Of a DNA stretch of 64,000 nucleotides, positions 48,497 through 62,900 are shown in pieces. Each line of letters opens with the position of its first letter. The first letter of the stretch is position 1. The translations under genes and the position numbers were made by a program. The notes under the pieces are model-generated. The model worked only from the letters and a program-made list of their open reading frames with translations, ran no database searches and was not told the DNA's origin. The stretch comes from Trichoplax adhaerens (Eukaryota; Placozoa; Uniplacotomia; Trichoplacea; Trichoplacidae), in contig NW_002060951.1 in the NCBI RefSeq assembly GCF_000150275.1, forward strand, positions 129,329-193,328. The letters are read 5' to 3'.

Positions 48497-51400
48497 TTAA
48501 AATCTTTCTGTAGTAACCCAATGGGTATCTGGATTTCTTTTAAATTGATCAACCCAAAACATAATCTTTTCTGCAGTCAGAGGATATTCTTTATCCTCAA
48601 CTTCAATTTCTTTCTCCATTGAGAGTGGAGGATAAAATGCAGCACGCCTATGATTATTCCAGTATAGAATGCAAAGACGAGGATAGCGATAAAGTAGCGG
48701 TTTGAAATCATCGCCATAGATTCGGTATTCTGTCAAAATTAATGGATAATATGATTATGTATGCTAGCTGAAGCAGTCTTTCAGATATGATAAGGGCACA
48801 TATTACAACATTTATCTTGTCGCGCAAAAGATTGATTAACGCGGATCGAAATGTTACGATAGCTTTAGTGAATATTGTATATCAATAAAAATGATAAGCT
48901 ACGAGTGTAGTAAGACAATTATAATTAGCTCTTGAAATCTATCCAGCTTACTCTTTATTTGTTCTTTATGATAGCCAATGGGAACAAACTGTGAAGCCCA
49001 AGTTGGAAATTCTTCTACGTTTAATAAAGTAATGGCAACTTTTTGATATAATGCATAGGCAGCTTTTAATAATTCCTATTTGTCGAGAATAGTATTAAAT
49101 TAAAATAAATTATAATAAAGCTTTATTAAGTATTAGTAGGATAAAAATGATAGACTATATGGATAAATGAGGGCAATAATCAGAATATACGACTGCACTT
49201 CTTAAAAAAATAACATACCTTGTAAAATGTACTTGACTCTTGAGAATCTACTTCATTGACTATAGCAACCAGAATTGGCTCATCAGGAGCAAATGCAGCA
49301 TGATAACCTGCGCCTTTACTTCCAATTCTAGTATGATATGAAATAATACATAATTGAATTTGGGTTAATGAATCTTCATCAGCGTTGTCTATATAAGCTA
49401 ATTATGCCCGAACTATGATTTAAAAGGACTTAAGTTAGTGTTAACTCAATTTACATCCCTTTATAAATGATCTATCTTATCGAAATTATACCAAGTGAGC
49501 CAGAAATGAGCAAATTTACGTTAATCTATTTAGATGCCTATTAAACTGATCATGTACGATGTTATGTTTGACCATGGACTATTAGAAGAAGACTAGGTCT
49601 TCTTCCAGTAGTCCATGGTTTAACTAACAGCAACAAGACTCGACTAAAAATATCTACTAAAATCAACATTAATCCACTATTTTTACTGATAGAATCTGAT
49701 TCTATTCAGCTAAAAGCTAAGAAAAATAATTTATAAATAAATCAAAAATTAACATTAATCTAATCTATGCCTTACTTGAAACTGATTTAATCCACGATTT
49801 AATGTAATGCTAGTTATGTTAAATTAATATTATAATCCATTTTATAGGCATACTATATGCAGGCTTATTAAAAGCTATGGTAAATAGAATAAGCTAAATA
49901 AGCATTTTTTTGAGGATTGAAAAATTGATCAAATTGGATTTAAGATTAAAAATAATGAGCTAGAACTGCATTAATCTTTTTCGGGCGCAAACTTGATCTG
50001 CTTATGTCTAAGTTAAAATATTACAATAAAAGCAATATTTGCGGCAGCTGTATTTCAACTAAATATAGTATTACTTACACTCTTCTGATATGGAAAGATT
50101 CCAAAGTAATATGAGTTATAGGCAGTCTCATATGATCAATAACAAAAGATACAATATGATCTGTGCACTGAGGGTAATTATCTTCACAGCGAATTTTTGG
50201 AGAAATTTTATATCTGAAAGATGAGTAAATTTTTAAATTAGATAAAAGCTTTAACAATTAATTATCCCCGGTCATAATGACTAGCTATTTAGATTTCTTG
50301 AAATAGTGTATTGTTTTATATCGGGAAAGTAAATAAAATCACTAGAGGACACATCAATTTCCTATTGTTAGTGCTTATGATTGAGAGCAATTTGAGGGTT
50401 TTAAAGAAAGTACTAGGTTAGGTAGCAGCTTTAAAAATTTAATTTTTCGTTTTGTTATCTAGATACCTCTTTTGATGAGACTTCTTCTAAACTAGATACT
50501 ATTAATAATTAAATTTATCTCTTTATCTCTTTATCTCTTATGTGATTATCGAAAGTGTTAATATCATTTCATCAACAAACAGAACTAAACTACTTACCTG
50601 TGAGGAGCATGAAATCGATGGATCGCATTCTTACTTTCATCTTCAATCGTTTCGGCAATGGAACGGCCATGCGTAATAATATTAGCAGTAACCTGATCTT
50701 TTCTCTCCATATTAATCTAATTATTAATTCATTTTGTCACATTTTTATCTATGTCATAAGATTCCTTCCCCATATATTAGAAGGATGTGAAATCTTTTAC
50801 TGACATGTTAATAAAATTTTATTTACTTTACCTCCGATATAGCCATTGGGTTCTGACCATCACTATCTAACCAAGCAATTTTGTTACTTCGCTTATAATA
50901 GCAATCGACTTGCCCGTATATCCTTTCACAAGCTAGTTGGAAACATTTTAATGGATACCATGTCTTCTTTTGGCTGTATAGAAAACTTTTAGCTCTATTT
51001 TGGGGATATACCGTAGCTACTAGTCGCACATCTTTGCTCTAAAATTACATTGCAATGTAAATATTATTAAAGCAAAGCTGGTAACTAACTTAAGCTTTCC
51101 TCTCAGCTATCATAAATTGCATTTCATAACAAATAAAACTCAAGATATCCTACAGTTGACCTATAATTGTATTTTATAACTACGTATAAATTACCATAGC
51201 AGATAGTTTTACTTTGTCCATTCGACTTTTCCATGGCATTGTGTTAGATATTGTAGACTTGGAAAACCAATCCATGACATACTTAGTCTGTCAGATTAAA
51301 TAAGAAGAAAAAAGCATTAAATCAATTATAAAATTCATATTTATATGATGTACCTAGATAAGATCAAATATAGGCTAGAGAATGTTTACCTCAATGGGTC

Positions 51401-54400
51401 CATGGTAATCCAGTCTTATATATGGAGAATCAGTAGCAGCCTTTGACAAACATTCCTCCGCTCGAAACCATCCAAAGCTGCGAAAAGCTGACAAAGACGG
51501 AAAACCAGACACTCCATGACGTTGGCAACTCAGTGGATCATGATCACAATTGATGATATATATGGAAGCATGATCTAATTGGGGTAATAATATAGTGCAA
51601 GTGTAATCAGGATGCAGCTAATAATAATATTTTAGCAGATTGCTATAATAACTAGAGTATAAAATTAAGAATTAAGGATTTATTCTTACCCATATGTTGT
51701 ACTAATTTGGCGATATCTTGAAAGGTTTGCGACTTTTTTTTACAGGATTTGCAATCATTCTTAGTAAAGATAACCTAAATTTATTGGAGTCATAATAAAA
51801 TTATAACCCTTGAAACGCTACAAGCGCATTAGCTGGAGAGGTATTAACGTAAATCCTATAGACAAGTATCTGGTATAACGCATATAGTTTGTTAACGTAG
51901 ATTCTACAACTAAGATCTACCGTAATATATACAGTTTAGGATAACTTTAGCCATGTCTCGATTATTCAAAACATAAATCGCTGACTGTATTTATTTAATC
52001 ATAATTGTTAATGGCGAGAAAATTAAACGAATAAAGGTGCTTTAAATATCAACGGAAGTCAATTCAGCTGATGCTAATGCTTTAGGATTGATTGCATTAT
52101 TTTATGTGTTTGTTCATTAACTGTATAGGTGTCATCAATGAGTACCTAATAGCTGATATATTTATTTAATTTAAATCTACTAAAATCAGCTATGTTTTAG
52201 AATTAATTAACTAACTAATATCAGACAAGCTGGTTTTAAAGTATCAGAAACGAGTTATTCAATTGAAACAACCTATTGACGGTGTTAAATAACGTAATGG
52301 TAAAAATAATTGATATCTGAACTTAAAGTTGTTATGATAAAATTAATTTACTATACGCGGCAGCATTATTTACCATTTAAGAACTTATTGTCGATAGCTA
52401 TGTAAGAATCGCTACGTTAAATTTAAATCTATCAATATCTGAAATTTAGTAGGAGCCATTCAATTAATTTCAAAGTATTAGTACTGAGGTATTCTATTAA
52501 TTTAGCCAGGGCATTGAAGCAAAAACAGCTTGTAAGACAGTGTAATATTGTATTTTAAGTTGATGATATATTTAGTAATGTCTACCGTAGGTGTTGTGTT
52601 CAACATGTGATAGATATTCTCGTTAGAGGCTTAAGTATTAAATATAGCTAGCTTAGTAACTGTAATCCTTTTAAAGAGGAGCGCTACAGTACTCACACTA
52701 GAGCTTCACATGAAAGGTGTAAACTATCCTGTATTTGAGATGCTAATACTGAAGTGTGTAGTAAGTAAGGTGCTAAGACTGTAAACGCGGAAAAGTATAT
52801 AAGCGAGTAGTTTTGTATAGTAAGATAGTCCTTTCTCGTTAGAGGTCCTCAGCTAATAGATTACGTTGTATCTTCGTAAAGGAGGTTTTGTTCAATAAAT
52901 CTTAATTTTCTAAAGTTTTGAAGATTCTTGATCTATCAACCTCACACTGCTCAAAGCCATTAAAATGATGTAAATTAAAGTAATGAAAGATTATAATACT
53001 AATTTAGAGCTGTGGTGATTGCTAATGCCTTACCAAAGATATTGCAACATTGTGTTGATCATTAGAACGCGATATTCCAGGATAGAAATTTGTTGGCAAT
53101 TTGGATCTTTCAATAACTTCCTGCCACAAATTATCTGTTATAATTGGAATTCGACCAACGGTCTTAAATTGGAGTGTTGGCATATCAGTTGACTTTGCAT
53201 ATTTCTCCTTCAATTAGCGCGATAGCAACGAAACCGGACAGAAAAGTAAAGAATAAGGGAAATTGAAAGAAAAGTATCCAATATACGAACATATTGATTA
53301 TAAGAACGTTGCAATTTAAACATTTATTACAGTTACTTGTTAGACTATAATAAATTGAAATAAGAAAAAGTTACAGCAATATACAAGTTAAATAGCTTAA
53401 AGTAAGGTAAAAAGTTCATCAGATGAATATATTCAAATTAATTTAAAATTTACCATCGTAAGTTTTAATATTTTGGCTTTCGTTGTAAAGTTAGATTTCT
53501 TCCTTTCTAGCATTTTTGCCGAATTATGAGCTGTAATCAAATTTTCTGCCAGATGTAACTCTCGACGCTTTCTGTCTAATATTTTTATAGTCGCTTTACA
53601 AGGCACAATTACTGATCTATTAACACTACCAAAATCTTTCAAAGCTAACACTGAACAGTTTACCTAAAAGAAAAGAACAGTAGTGTAGAAATACCCATCT
53701 TTGCCTCAATGCAATTATCACGATATCTTAACATTAACATTTATTTTAAGATATATTAAACTACTTGAGTATAAATTAAAATCTTACGCTCCGTAGCCTA
53801 GTTGCCAATCTAAAATGACATGGAGTTACTGAATCTCCAACTCCATCATGGAATGTGACATCAACACGCTTAGCGAAATCGTAAAGAGCATATGGTGTTG
53901 GCATCGTATCAACCAGAACTTCATGTCGAATTTTTGCCTCTAAATGATAGAAAAGTCCGATAAAAACTTATATTCTAACTATTTCAAAGGTAAAAAATAA
54001 AATTGAAATCTTTTATATCAACATTTTTTAGTAATAATTAATCGTAGTCAAACTACCTTTATTATCAAATGTCTGCCAAAATAGCATCGTAAATGGCAAA
54101 ATTTGTGTCGCAGCAGGAGGAAACTTCATTACAACTACAAGGCAGAGCAGATCGAATTCGAAATGATAATAAGGTCAATTACGGTAACATAAGGAGCAAG
54201 TAACAGACAAACTCTTTAAACATTTTTCATCGTTTACCATTTCGATTGTCATAAATATTAACCATGCCAAATCGCACATTAGAGCCAAAAGTAGAGTAAA
54301 TTTTATGGGATTGCGATAGGCTAGCGATCATTTTAATAATGTTTTGCCCCCAATGAGCATAAAAGCAAACGACGAAAGGCTTATAAGTCCGAGTCGGTGT

Positions 54401-57400
54401 CAGCACTTCTTTCTTAAAATTACCCTTGAATAAGATCAGAGATCAAATACTTAATACTTATCTTATCTCCCAATAGGAGACATAGAAAAACAATGATTGC
54501 AATTTAGAGAAATTTTCCGATACTTAAAGCGCCATATTTGAAATGATAGAAAGTGTTACACTGATTATATGATATCGAAGCACAATCAGAGTCACTTCCC
54601 ATTTACTCGTAACACAATGTTACATAAAAATTATACCCACACTTACTTCATTCAGAACGATTAATTTGCTCTTATAAGCCGTCATAAATAAATTAATCCT
54701 ATTAATGTTGATATTGAATTGTCCTGTTAGCTTCAGTAAAGGCCGCACATTTTGTAGACCTGCAGCTGTATTGCAATGTATAAATACCATTCAAGAAATC
54801 CTTTCATAATATAAAATCGAGCTCGATCTGCAGTAAATAAGAGAAAATTTAGGAATTCAATCTCTTACCAGAATTATTTAGGAATAATAAAGTCGGAAAG
54901 GTATGGATACCAAATTGCGTGATCAGCTTACTAAATAAATTTCGAAGGAATGAGATAATTAATTTACTAGATGGAAACATCAAAAATATGCGAAAAAGAC
55001 TGTAATTTAATAACATTTAGAGAAATGAAGCATTGTATCATCAATAGATTAAACTTCTTGAATTAAAGATAATTTTACTAGGATTGCTTTTTAATGACAT
55101 TGTAGATTCATAAGCTAATACTGTTATATGATCATGCCGCAATTGATGATTGTGAGATGAAAGGAAAAACTAAAATACATGGAAAGACAATAATAATCTG
55201 AAGATATGCTGGTGCCTACTGAGTCTCATATTAAATCACTTTCTAACAGCATCTAGCCGTAACCCAATTTCTCGTAGGATTACTGTTGTTAATGCATCTT
55301 AGATAGTAATGCTAGCACATAAAACTCAGAAATGCGAATCCTGTTGGAATCTATTAAGTCGATGTAAACTGATTAATCCATCGGCTTCGGAGGTATAATA
55401 ACATCCTTAAAGATGAAAAATTGCCAGTGAAAATAATTTAAATAGATTTAAATCAGATGCGAACGTATTTAGAAGGAGATACTCAATATCAGATAGTAGC
55501 TATATCTCATTTCCCATAATTTGTTAATTCGAAATCAATGGATCAGATAGGTGCTAAAAATTGGTATAGCTACATAAAGGAGAGTAATAGTAGCGTGCAT
55601 AAAGTTTATTAAAAGAAAATTTCCATCAAGAATCTTTAAATACCATAATTTTAAAAGAGCCTTATTAACTGACGACAATAAAAGATAAAAATGATTAGGA
55701 TACCTTTAACTAACTGAGTAGCGTTTATTTTAACTTAGATTTAGCTTTAAGAATCGATTACAATACAGATCAGTTAACGTTTCCATTAACTTCAGTACCT
55801 TCCATCTTCGTTCAGGTGGTTAACGATATAGAAGTGCAAGCTATCTTTCCATCTAGCTTGTGCCTGTCAGATTCAATAAAAACTTTGCAGTTATAATAAT
55901 AGCAATGACGTGTCTTAGGTGAGCTAAATGATATTATACTATCTATGTACCTGAAATAAAACGTTATCTACTATCTTGGGTTCATGTAATCCAGTAAATG
56001 CCAGCAATGTTACACCTTTCTTGGAGAATATTTTATCAGTATTGCCTATTGTATTGGCCTTTAAACTTCTCTTAAAAGCTTTCGACTGTCGTACGAGTTC
56101 AAAAATAATCCAAATAAAGGATTAAAGTTGATATTGCCTTTATTACAATGCAACATTAAGTACTTACCATATTCATCAAATACTGGTGAAAATGGTTCTT
56201 TGCATATTGATATTTTGTGTTGTTATAAACATTAGGAATCATTAATCCGATATGGCATGCCAGTGATGGGATAGTAGATGGCATCATAGAAATATCCGAT
56301 ACTTCAAGCTGTGTATAAATATAGGACATTTTTTTAATTTTTAATTAATTAATTAGATATCGAATTACACAGGCATTATCTTTTTCATGTATCGAATTTA
56401 TACTGGTTTAAAAAGGATACTTCATATTATATGCTTATTCTACGAATATTACTACATCATACATGATCAAGTTCTACAATTCCATAGTTCCATCTTGCAT
56501 ACGGCATTTCTAAAGAAATTTTCTTCCAAAATTCTGCGAATTTAGCGGATAACGCTGATTTCGTAACTATATCAATGAAGAAGACGAGAAATTTACCTAT
56601 TACCGCATATTGATACAGGATTATTTAACACTCAATTGTATACTGAAGTTATGTTAAGACCTATTTCTATCACTGATGAGGGAATACTTTCTGCATGATT
56701 TATAGATTTGATTTTAGAAACTACAGTAATAAGTAATTGCTTTGGCACCAGCAAATTAAGGAAGGCAGTATTAGGAGAACGAAAATTATGGCGAAATAAT
56801 TTGCACTATAAATGTCAGCTGTCAAATTATATTGCTTCAATAAATCAAGAAACCTGGACACTTTTCAGCTACGATATCTGAAACCTTCATTTATTTCTAA
56901 AATGATTATGAAGTATACTTTATATCTATCCTTCTTTCTCCAAGCAAAGAACATATTAATGTATCTTACTTTGTTGCAACCTTATTTTAAATCCATACTG
57001 AATTCATTATATACGAGCATACGGTATAAATGCTTGTCGTAATATAGGCTTATCTTTTTATTACAAATGTTAAAGTAATTTCTTATGTTATTAAACTCTA
57101 ACTCTGTCTCTACTCTTATCAAGAACTCTTTCTCTCTGCATTTTCCCGCTTTCTTTCCACACGTAAGCATGTTTAAGCAATTTCTATGATCTTACAATCC
57201 AACTCGTATATGAAATATTAGCCTTACATCAGCGAATTCAAAATCTAAAATTGATTGCTCTCTGTATATTCGTGTTCCATACAAGTCGATCAGCATTTTT
57301 TAATTCTTATTTACGTAAAGCCAATATTATGACAATAAAATTGTTTCTCTCTCATTCCAATATGTCAGCTTTCCTTCCATTTACGACTTGTTTACGCATT

Positions 57401-58009
57401 TTTTATGTTCCTGTAATCTAACACTTTCTTTATACACTAACTATTAACACTATGTCAACTTGCCTAATATCCATTTAACTTCCCTGCATATATCTGAGTA
57501 AACTATTTTCTTGTAAACGTATGTTAATACGAATCTTATAATATTAAAACCTAACTCTCTTCTCACTCATTCTGCAATCATTGGCTTTTCCTCTGTACGT
57601 AACATGGTTACGTATTTCTTATAAATGTTATAACTTAATCCCATATCAATTCCTCTATCCACTCTCTATTTACAGATTAGATTTCTTCTGCACGTAATAA
57701 ATTTATACACTTCTTCAAGATATTAGAATCTAAAATTATATCTAGCTCTGAAATTTCCACAAACGAGTATATCAACTTTTTCTGCCACTACAATCTTGTT
57801 AACATCTTCGTTTACATGAAAAGCAATCAAAAATTGAACTTACCTCCTTGTTGTTTACGTATATAGACTGCACATGTTGGCGTTGTCGTTCTGACATTTA
57901 GCACATGTGTTTTTAACTCTGAAATGGAAATTTTCGGCAGCTCAACTGTATAAGCGAGCTGAAAACTGAAAGCTATCAGGCCAATAATCATAAATATTGA
58001 AGACGCCAT
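48497..58009 (-). CDS. TXNDC16-like multi-thioredoxin-fold secretory-pathway protein
   Basis: Minus-strand exons: 58009-57844, 56596-56463, 56308-56168, 56085-55951, 54765-54647, 54412-54238, 54134-54057, 53939-53788, 53663-53454, 53207-53034, 51774-51690, 51574-51390, 51287-51195, 51038-50832, 50704-50598, 50213-~50081, 49388-49219, 49075-48952 and 48729-48497; about 940 residues. Most joins agree in phase. The joins before 54765 and after 50081 do not, so a small exon is probably missing at each. The start is the ATG at 58009, which gives a signal peptide (MASSIFMIIGLIAFSFQLAY). Several thioredoxin folds follow: KFLVFFIDIVTKSALSAKF near the N-terminus; VVCFYAHWGQNII with no CxxC; VAISLVIFTKNDCKSCKKK with an intact CKSC and a GFPSL cis-proline loop; and a C-terminal fold ending MFWVDQF. 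Domain order and the last two folds resemble human TXNDC16 (ERp90), an ER protein. TXNDC11 is a weaker alternative. Confidence 0.65.
49571..49619. repeat. 49-bp near-perfect foldback hairpin
   Basis: Arms of 23 bases (49571-49593 and 49597-49619) are complementary except for one mismatch and one G-T pair, around a 3-base loop. It begins ACCATGGACTATTAG and ends CTTCCAGTAGTCCATGGT. It lies in an intron of the minus-strand TXNDC16-like gene. Part of the arm recurs at 16228-16242, and the GTCCATGG end recurs in the hairpin at 34214-34270, suggesting a small dispersed foldback (MITE-like) family. A short-hairpin RNA is an alternative. Confidence 0.7.
51775..53033. other. large intron of the TXNDC16-like gene
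   Basis: 1.26 kb without a coding exon. TCTCGTTAGAGG occurs twice (about 52619 and 52837), a hint of a decayed repeat. Nothing else recognised. Confidence 0.45.
57040..57780. repeat. eroded pyrimidine-rich tandem repeat in intron 1 of the TXNDC16-like gene
   Basis: Words resembling GCACGTAACATGTTTACGCATTTCTTATG, TTATAATCTAAAACC, TAACTCT and CTCACTCATTC recur in the same order from about 57061, with clear anchors near 57163, 57386, 57515, 57597 and 57693. Steps are irregular (about 80-130 bp). The plus strand is T/C-rich. Open frames inside are not genes. Confidence 0.5.
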
Positions 58010-59950
58010 ATTGATTATAGCCGGTATACTGGTATATAATTGCCACTTGATGGCATCATCCGTGATTCCAGCTAGACTCAATTTCGATTACGCATGCGCC
58101 CGGCCTTAGAGCTTTCTTTCGCTGCCTTGGATCGATTGCCTAGCAACCGAAAAGGAGGAAAGGCAGAGCCAACTCCTATCAACTAGTCATAATATTAATA
58201 GATCTCGATGGATAGAGACATTATAATACTAATATGCTTAATGTACATCATGCTGACTTGAGTAAAAGGGAAATTAAATCGTGTTATATGATGCAAGTAA
58301 CGACCAATTACCTCTACAGAAAGTAATATTGAAGAAAGAATTAAATTCTCTCTACAAAGTGCGATCACTGAATTGATCATTTGAGCCAATTACTTAACCT
58401 TTATTGTATCGATTCTAGCTAGGCAATAGCCAAGTCGCATGATGATGGAGTTAATGGTTTTTCAGGTATGTGGAATATGTGTGTAAAACAATCAATCAAG
58501 ACTGATAAACTAATGTATATGAATTCATCATACTCCGTAACATTAAATATATCACATTCAGATAGGCAAGAATCCTTAAAATAGCTCTATCTAAGCAATC
58601 CAAACATTACTTTAACCTATCAATTATATTCTATGCTATCTGCTAGTGTTACAAACGTATTATCACGAAAATAAATCATCAATTTACTTTTGTACTCTTT
58701 GTATTTTGACTATAATAAAAGTTCAGCGAAAATATCATTAACTCTTTTAGTAAAGAAGCTGATAAAGGTTAAATTAATTTCACAACTCTTAAGGAGCAAT
58801 AAGTCAATAAGGTAATACTATAAATTAATTTTGAAAATCGTACAAATAAATAAATCAGAAAGCAGCGATTGTACTTACAGGCTAAAATTCAATAATGTCG
58901 ATGTCTATTTAAAAGATCTTACAATAAATAATAGTAAATTAATTAAACCTATCTACCAAGTTAGAATTAGAGATCATATTTTGTTTACATTAAGAGTGAG
59001 GTATGAATATATTAGGTTAAATATTTAACGAATTTAAGCACAGCCTGTACGTTACCGTATTTAGTACAGTATTTAGCAATAGTAGCGATAAATATCATTA
59101 AAGTTTCGAAATTAATGTCACAGTTTCGTAGAGTTGCATATCAAGATCATTATAGGAATGCGAGGGTGATTGAAATCGATGCGTATCCAAGCATAGATCT
59201 AGCGATTATTTTAAGATTAGTATCACTAACATACTCATAACATTATTAATAAAGCGAACATGTGAAACTGAAGATTAGAATTAATATTACGGCATCAAAT
59301 CCGCTGTTTACTTTTGTTTCAAAGGTAATATCGACTTGAAACTTTGCGGTCATGCTTAGTAAATACAATTATAGTTACAAACCAATCCTAATCTGTGCAC
59401 TTAGGGTCTACTGTAATAAATCTGATATTTCAAAGAGAAAAATTCAAATATAATATACTAAATATTGAAGTCAGCCAATCTTATTTCGTTATAAAATACC
59501 ATTTTGCTTGTAAATTGCTGTTATCTGTTAATGATTAACAAGATAGACAAATTAATCCATATAAATAATTTTTCTGACTAAATCTATTTTAACTTATCTT
59601 AGATTTAAAGTCACTGCATTTCTAGAAAGAAAGCTCAGTACATGGCCTAGCTGCTTCTGCATACATAAATCCCTCTTGATAAAATGTTAGTAATTTACCG
59701 AAGCTGTTGGATATCGAGCTAATCCTGACTATTGGCTATAAAAAATTAAGTTTCAACCACGTTTAAATTTTGTTGAAGACTACATGTATTGATTATACTT
59801 ACATTCAAATCAGTCCGCAAATTGATTTACTTCCAATAAATTCAATACCAATCCTATCTTCGCAGATAATCGAAAATAGATTCGATTGCAACTTTTCTAT
59901 CGTTAATCAAGAGGGCTTTATCGCGATAATTACAACTGATCGAAATCGCG
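58010..59950. other. divergent intergenic region
   Basis: Separates the TXNDC16-like gene (-) from the kinesin-like gene (+), so both promoters should lie here. A G+C-richer stretch at about 58085-58170 is close to the TXNDC16-like start and is the best promoter candidate. No other gene seen; open frames such as 58831-59028 look like chance. Confidence 0.4.
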
Positions 59951-62900
59951 ATGTTTATTTCTAGTGTTGCCAAGATTCGGCCATCGACGGAAAATGAATC
60001 TCCACCTTCATTACAGATTGAGGAAGATTCTATAAAAAGTAAAGAAACTAATGCCACTCATACCTTCAGCCGAATATATGATGCTGACAGTCAACCCTAT
60101 CATATCTATCGGGATGCTATATCACCTTTATTGGAAGACTTTATTGCTGGTTATAATGTATGTATTTTACTATTTGGTGAGACAGGATCTGGCAAATCAC
60201 ATGCCTTCGCTGGTAATCATCATGGAGATTCAGTTGGTTTATTTCAGCTCATCATTGATGAGCTATATCAAGAGATTGCCACTTTAAAAACCAATAAAAT
60301 TCGCGCTAGCTACGATCATGTAGATGGTAATGAATTTTTAGATCAAGCTAGGCCGTCATCAACAGCTAGTCAGCATCAACAATTACAACCCCCTTCTGAT
60401 GAGTATCATCAACGTCGACGATTATCGCAACAACGCACTTTACCACTTTCCCGATCCGGTCAGCGAGTTAAAGATGGATTTATTAAGATATCCATGCAAT
60501 TTTGCGAGTTATATAATGAAAAAATTCATGATTTACTGCAGCCTAAATCTACAACAGCTAAGACTTTGGAAATAAACGAGAGTGAACAAAAAGGGATCCA
60601 CATTCGTGGTATAACCAGCACTCCCATTGAAGATGCAACCCAAGGTGTCACATTATTTGAAGAAGCTTGGGCTAGAAGAATCAACGTAGACACAGAATTT
60701 GGTCCAAGTAATATTCGCTCATCTGCTATTTTAACTATAACACAGACTACGGTAAGATATTGGCGGTATATTCCCAGCTATCATAACGATACGACTAGAG
60801 TAAAGTGCAGTTTGATATAATATTTCAAATTCATGACTTTATTATCTTGTCAATTTATTATATCAATGCATTCACTCAAAATTCACAACTAGAAAGGAGA
60901 TGCTAATACCATACCCCATAAATCAAAATTAATGTTGGTTGAATTGCCTGGTGCTGAAAAATTGGCATCAGATCCCAATCATTTGCAAATGAGGGAAGGG
61001 AGCAATTTAAACAAATCCCTTATCCACTTTGCATTAGTAGTTAAGTCATTACTGGATGTGCACCATGTTCCTAATTATAAGTAAGTTAGCTATCTCCATC
61101 GAATCTTTTGTAAACCTGATAAGGCAATCATCTACAATTAAGTCTACTATGCTATTCTTCAATGCTATGGTCATAATTCGTTCTGAAAACGTTGTTTTCT
61201 TTGCCCATTTCTTTCCTCCACGCTGACTACGTAGCAAATCCAAATTAACTCATTTACTATCAGATGTTCTCGGCGGTAACTGCCAGACTTTGCTCTATGT
61301 GACATTGAAGCCTTATGAAACGCCCTATCTACCGACAATTTTGAGAGCGTGCAACAAAATTTGCAAAATTATTAATTATCCAGTCACCAATGACATCTAC
61401 GCTCAGGTAGGGATTCAGTAAGATATAATCTCACGCTAGACTGTTATTAATGATAATATAAGAGAATGCTGCAGGATTGAACTCTGATTTTACCTAATTT
61501 TATACCAAATAATTTATAATCTATTGCTTGGATACGCTATAATACATGAGTAGTTAACAACATTCTGAAGTAGGAGCAGCAGGCATAGAAGTCCTCTATC
61601 AAAGATTGTTTTTAATATGAATAATCCTTCGTAGTACTAAGAATATGACTTATCTTTCTCTCTCTATATATATATAAAACAGGGTCTTATTCGTCTATAT
61701 CGATGCCAAATAATCAACTTGAGGGATAAAGTCCAAAATATAGAACTATCATTAGCTAAAGAAGTTGCTAATGTCAGTCATTTGCAATCGATTGTTGATG
61801 AAAATGCAAAGAATAAGCGTTCTGAAAGCCGACAAAGTGATGATACTTCTAAAATGGAAGAAATGAAAGAACATATTAAAAAACTAGATCAAGAAAATGT
61901 TAGTAATTTTTATTAGCTTAGAGATAATCTAACTCACAGTAAAAATTAAGAAATAGTAAATCTATTAACTATAACACATTTGACAGTAGTGAATCTGTTA
62001 ATAATCGCTATATTACATGCTACTGATTTGCAAAAAATGTTTCAATTTTAATTTTACTATGTCAATCTCGAAATTTTGAAATAATATATCACGGTGTATA
62101 TCTGTTATCCAGCTGCAGCTGCATGATCAAGTAGAAAAACTTACCGGTAAATTAGATCGCATGCAATCCAGGTATAATGAAGTTTTGAGAGCTAAATCTG
62201 TTATATCGTCGCAGTTAATGAAAAAGGATGAAGAAAAGAATAAGGTTAGGCATTAAATTATACAGCAAAAAATACAACGACAAGATTTCTACTATTTGCT
62301 AAATTTATTTTCTGAGTAAACTACTAACTGCAAATATAAACTTTACTTGGAACAATGCAATGTGTAACGTAGTTTAAATACAAAGAAGCTGTTGATTAAT
62401 GTCCTGTAGCAGAGATTTCAGGTGTAAAATCAAGTACCAATCAAAACATTATCCGATATAACCTTGATAATTATTAAATCTATACTCGCTCCGGCAGAGA
62501 TTCTTATGCTTCAATGCCAAACTTTCTTGAATAATTTACACGCGATATTAGGCAATTTGTTATTCAGTAACTTTATCTTTACTTTTAATAACACTTCATC
62601 ATTAACCTTTAAACTTTATTTAACGTAAAGTATGCTTACTTTTATTATGAGTTACAATAATTTTCATTTTATAATCTTAAGTTTACTTTAGACAGTACAC
62701 ATACTCATACAGTAACAGTCAATCGATAAATAACACTTATTAATTAATCAATAATACAGATTTATCAAGCATTAATCGATACTAGGATAGAAGTAACCAA
62801 TTTAAACGACCAAAAGGAAATAGAAGGATCTGCTGACAAGAAAATTCGTATCAATGAGTTACAAAATAAGTTAACGGATCAAACAACCAAAGCCGACAGG

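Noticed and set aside
57844-58081. Upstream TTG-initiated extension of the TXNDC16-like first exon
   Set aside because: The frame continues to 58081 but has no ATG before 58009; starting at 58009 places a clear signal peptide at the N-terminus.
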